64,000 nt of DNA from Heterostelium album PN500 (lineage: Eukaryota > Evosea > Eumycetozoa > Acytosteliales > Acytosteliaceae). Positions 61,610-64,000 of this stretch are shown piece by piece. The first letter of the stretch is position 1; each line of letters opens with the position of its first letter. The notes under the pieces are model-generated. The model ran no database searches. It worked only from the letters and a program-made list of their open reading frames with translations, and was not told the origin of the DNA. Position numbers and translations under genes: made by a program. The stretch lies in NCBI RefSeq assembly GCF_000004825.1, contig NW_008805071.1:744001-808000 (forward strand), read 5' to 3'.

Positions 61610-62122
61610 GTTTTTAGTTTCATACATGAAATGTATAGGATTGATTTTCAAGTTTGGAATTTGGGACAACTGAACACATCAATATCAATTATATTATCTA
61701 TTTGGACTTGACAATCAATTCTATACCCCTTTCTATCTGAAACTCAAGAACAAATAAATTAAAATATTATTTTTTTAATAAATTATTTCTTGAATTCCAA
61801 GACATAATTATTTTATAAATAAAGTTTATAATACATTAATTATCAGTAATACCATGATTTTCGATGAAATATAGCTATCTTTTGTATTTTTTCTAGACAA
61901 ACAGCATGGACATCATCATATAAATAAAAAATGTATCTTCAACTACTAAATGTTCAACACACTGTCTGATATGTGGATGGCCATTATAATATCTTCAAGT
62001 TGTAATATTTGAAATAATAGGAGTGCAATATAATGATTGTGAAATAATTTGTTAAATTCCTCCTATTACATTCACAAGCTGTGCAAAATTTCATTTTTTG
62101 GAGGAGGAAATTACACATTTTA
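61610..62122. pseudogene. Rearranged relic of a polyketide synthase/ankyrin gene boundary
   Basis: Five patches match other parts of the window. 61610-61700 matches 53163-53256 (3' end of the synthase) in the same orientation. 61701-61872 matches the reverse complement of about 53033-53216 (ankyrin stop, spacer and synthase end). 61873-61924 matches 52979-53030 (ankyrin tail) forward. 61932-62069 matches 53418-53557 (synthase carrier/reductase region) forward. 62081-62122 resembles the synthase 5' flank, 60765-60815. Patches 1 and 2 make a large inverted repeat. The simplest reading is a former tandem synthase copy whose body was lost, with a fold-back rearrangement at its 3' end. It is non-coding now, with many small differences from the source. 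Confidence 0.8.
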
Positions 62123-62188
62123 TAATTATAGTTTTAAACTTTTATTTGTTAATTTTATTTGAATTATTTTATGTTTCCATTTTATAAT

Positions 62189-64000
62189 TTAATTTGAGGT
62201 GGTTGTGCTGGCGTCGTAGTTGATATCTCCATTGGAGAATAGACTCATTCCATTCCATTTAATGTCTATGTGTTTGCTTGGTGATCCGTTAAGATATGGA
62301 GGAACTGAACATTTAACAGATGAGGAGCTTTCTGGAGAACAATCGATCGATACACCTTCAATAGAGAGCACTGGTTTCACGTCATAATTCCAATATATGT
62401 TTCTTAGATGGATATCTCCTCCATTTGTTGGAATGTTTGGCAGATTGTTGAATAGTTCTAAATAAAAATTAACAAAAATAAATTAATATGATATTATTAG
62501 GGTTGTTGTTCATTTGTTTTTTTGTTTATTTTACTTACCAGTATATACTACTTCAATGGATGCTATATCGGAATTAGGGAGAATAGAATTTTGACCGTTA
62601 TTTACTTCTTGAGTTGTACCGTCGGTCGATTCTACAATAATCATTTGATTTGGTCCTGGAGTGACTGATACATCTATGCTGTTCCAACCGATGTTGTCAA
62701 AGAATGTTTTGTTGAATTTACCGTATGAGAGCGAGAGTGACTGTGAGTCGGCACCAGTCATGGTAACAGTATCGCTTGGATTAGCTTTGAAGAAACCAAT
62801 TCTATCGATTGTAGTTGAGGTAACACTTGGATTGGCAACAATATAATTCTTTGTGTTGTAACTGCTTACTATATTATTGTTGTTATTGATCAGCTTTATG
62901 CTACTATTGTCAGGAATATCGATGGTAATGGTCGAGGGTAATGAATCAATATGGAATGAGCGACTGATTATTTTTCCATTCACAGTTGACTTGACCAAGA
63001 GCGTTGTGTCAGTTGGGTAGCTGGAAGCTGCTTCATTGCTATCCTCTAATCCATTCAAGTTTCCATCGGCATAGAGTGTTAATTCTACCTGTGATTTGTA
63101 GTGGACAGTGACAATGGAACCATTGAGTTCAACGTCACAATACTCTGGGAAAGAGAAGGTATTTGGCCCGGTGGAAACATCGTAATCCCAGTCGGAGGCA
63201 TCGAATGTTCCATGTTGGACTTTGAGGGATTGCTGAGCGTTGGAAATGGTTCCAATACAACCGTTATCAGATTTCCAGAAGACAGAGACGTTTACATTGA
63301 CACAATATCTGATGTCATTCAAATGACCAACATATACTTCAATTTGGAGGGTCTGTGGAATAAAGAATGGCGAGGATTCATCGGTGACTACGTCTATGGT
63401 GTAAATACCAGACTCTGTGAAATGATACTCGAATGATCCGTTAGCGTTCGATGTTACTGTGGTATCAAGGTTTTGTCCAATGATTCGGATCACCATGTTT
63501 GGTAACAGTTTCTCATTCTCGTCTAATTCATTGTTAAAGTTGGTGTCATTATAAATCAAACCTTCTAAACGAGTGTAGTATTGGTGTCCACCTGTGGTTG
63601 AAATGCCAGTCGAGGTTGAAATTCCTGTAGAAGTTGTTGTGCTGGTTGTTCCAGTTCCTGTGGTTGAGCTTGTGGATGTTCCGGAAGTTGTTGAGTCGGT
63701 GGTATTTCCTGAGATTGTCGTCGAGGTAGTGGAGGAAATTGGCTCACTTGTTGTCAAGCCGGTTGTTGATTGTCCTGATGTGGTCGATGTGGATACACCT
63801 GTTGTTGGTAGAGAGGTAGTACCTCCGGTTGTTGAAGTAGTTCCTATGGTAGTTGGTTCACTTGTAGTTGTTGTTCCTACGGTTGTTGGTTCAATGGTGG
63901 TACTGCTTGTGGTTGGTTCACTGGTGGTTGTTGTTCCTACGGTTGTTGGTTCACTTGTGGTTGTTCCACCAGTTGTTGAGGTTGTGGAGGTGGTCGAGTC
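62189..64000 (-). CDS. Thr/Ser-rich cell-surface protein with SdrD/Cna-B-like module, partial (5' part outside the window)
   Basis: Minus-strand exons 62539-64000 (open to the window edge) and 62189-62457, joined in frame (VVYTE|LFNNLPN). The visible N-terminal part is Thr/Ser/Gly tandem repeats (TTTSEPTTVGTTTTSEPTT type), surely a glycosylated stalk. A module reading LEGLIYNDTNFNNELDENEKLLPNMVIRIIGQ, with a Ca-binding-like Asp/Asn/Glu loop, resembles the SdrD B or Cna-B fold found in colossin-type dictyostelid proteins. Two or three beta-rich regions follow, with few Cys, ending CSVPPYLNGSPSKHIDIKW and a short TTTSN tail. There is no terminal hydrophobic anchor, so it is either secreted or anchored by its missing N-terminal part. 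An extracellular matrix or adhesion role is inferred. Confidence 0.78.
63590..64000 (-). repeat. Coding tandem repeats of a Thr-rich stalk
   Basis: Units such as GGTTGTTGTTCCTACGGTTG recur from 63860 to the window edge, encoding TTTSEPTTVG-like decapeptides on the minus strand. Nearer the gene body the repeat degenerates to TST/TTG. The near-identity of the outer units suggests recent unequal exchange. Confidence 0.75.

Overview
The window is nuclear DNA of a dictyostelid social amoeba. The signs are very AT-rich intergenic DNA, short AT-rich GT..AG introns, coding exons clearly richer in GC than their flanks, long Asn, Gln, Thr and His homopolymer tracts inside proteins, and gene families typical of the group (UMP-CMP kinase, Q/N-rich AGC kinases, type I polyketide synthase, Thr-rich cell-surface proteins). 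Coding sequence is less AT-biased than I would expect for D. discoideum, so another dictyostelid group is likely; the species cannot be fixed from sequence reading alone.

Layout. 0-6 kb: a GNAT acetyltransferase, a decayed and an intact DNase II-like gene in tandem, and an unidentified Pro-rich protein. 6-9 kb: a candidate class I small RNA on the minus strand and a gephyrin-type MogA-MoeA fusion for molybdenum cofactor synthesis. 9-21 kb, minus strand: a CAP-WSC surface protein, a ten-exon Sec7-domain Arf GEF of the GBF1 class, an unidentified five-exon gene and UMP-CMP kinase. 21-26 kb: a short inverted-repeat-bounded segment, a PDK1-like kinase carrying a one-base frameshift, and a bZIP factor. 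26-31 kb is a long non-coding stretch. 31-37 kb: an RCC1-repeat protein, a 61-residue protein whose first exon is 10 nt, and a multi-repeat surface glycoprotein. 39-51 kb: a PKA-like kinase, a Spc24 kinetochore subunit, a CRAL-TRIO protein, an alpha/beta hydrolase and an OPT transporter. 51-64 kb: an ankyrin-repeat protein convergent with a 2,449-residue reducing polyketide synthase, a rearranged relic made from the ends of those two genes, and the 3' part of a Thr-rich surface protein that leaves the window.

The genes read as an ordinary euchromatic mix: signalling (PDK1-like and PKA-like AGC kinases, bZIP), trafficking (Arf GEF, Sec14-like), cell division (Spc24), metabolism (UMP-CMP kinase, molybdopterin, polyketide) and the secreted or cell-surface proteome. 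Exon joins given here were worked out by hand from splice signals and reading-frame continuity. The observations most worth a second look are the class I RNA candidate at about 6.1-6.2 kb, the fold-back relic at about 61.6-62.1 kb, the inverted-repeat segment at about 21.2-21.6 kb, and the PDK1 frameshift.
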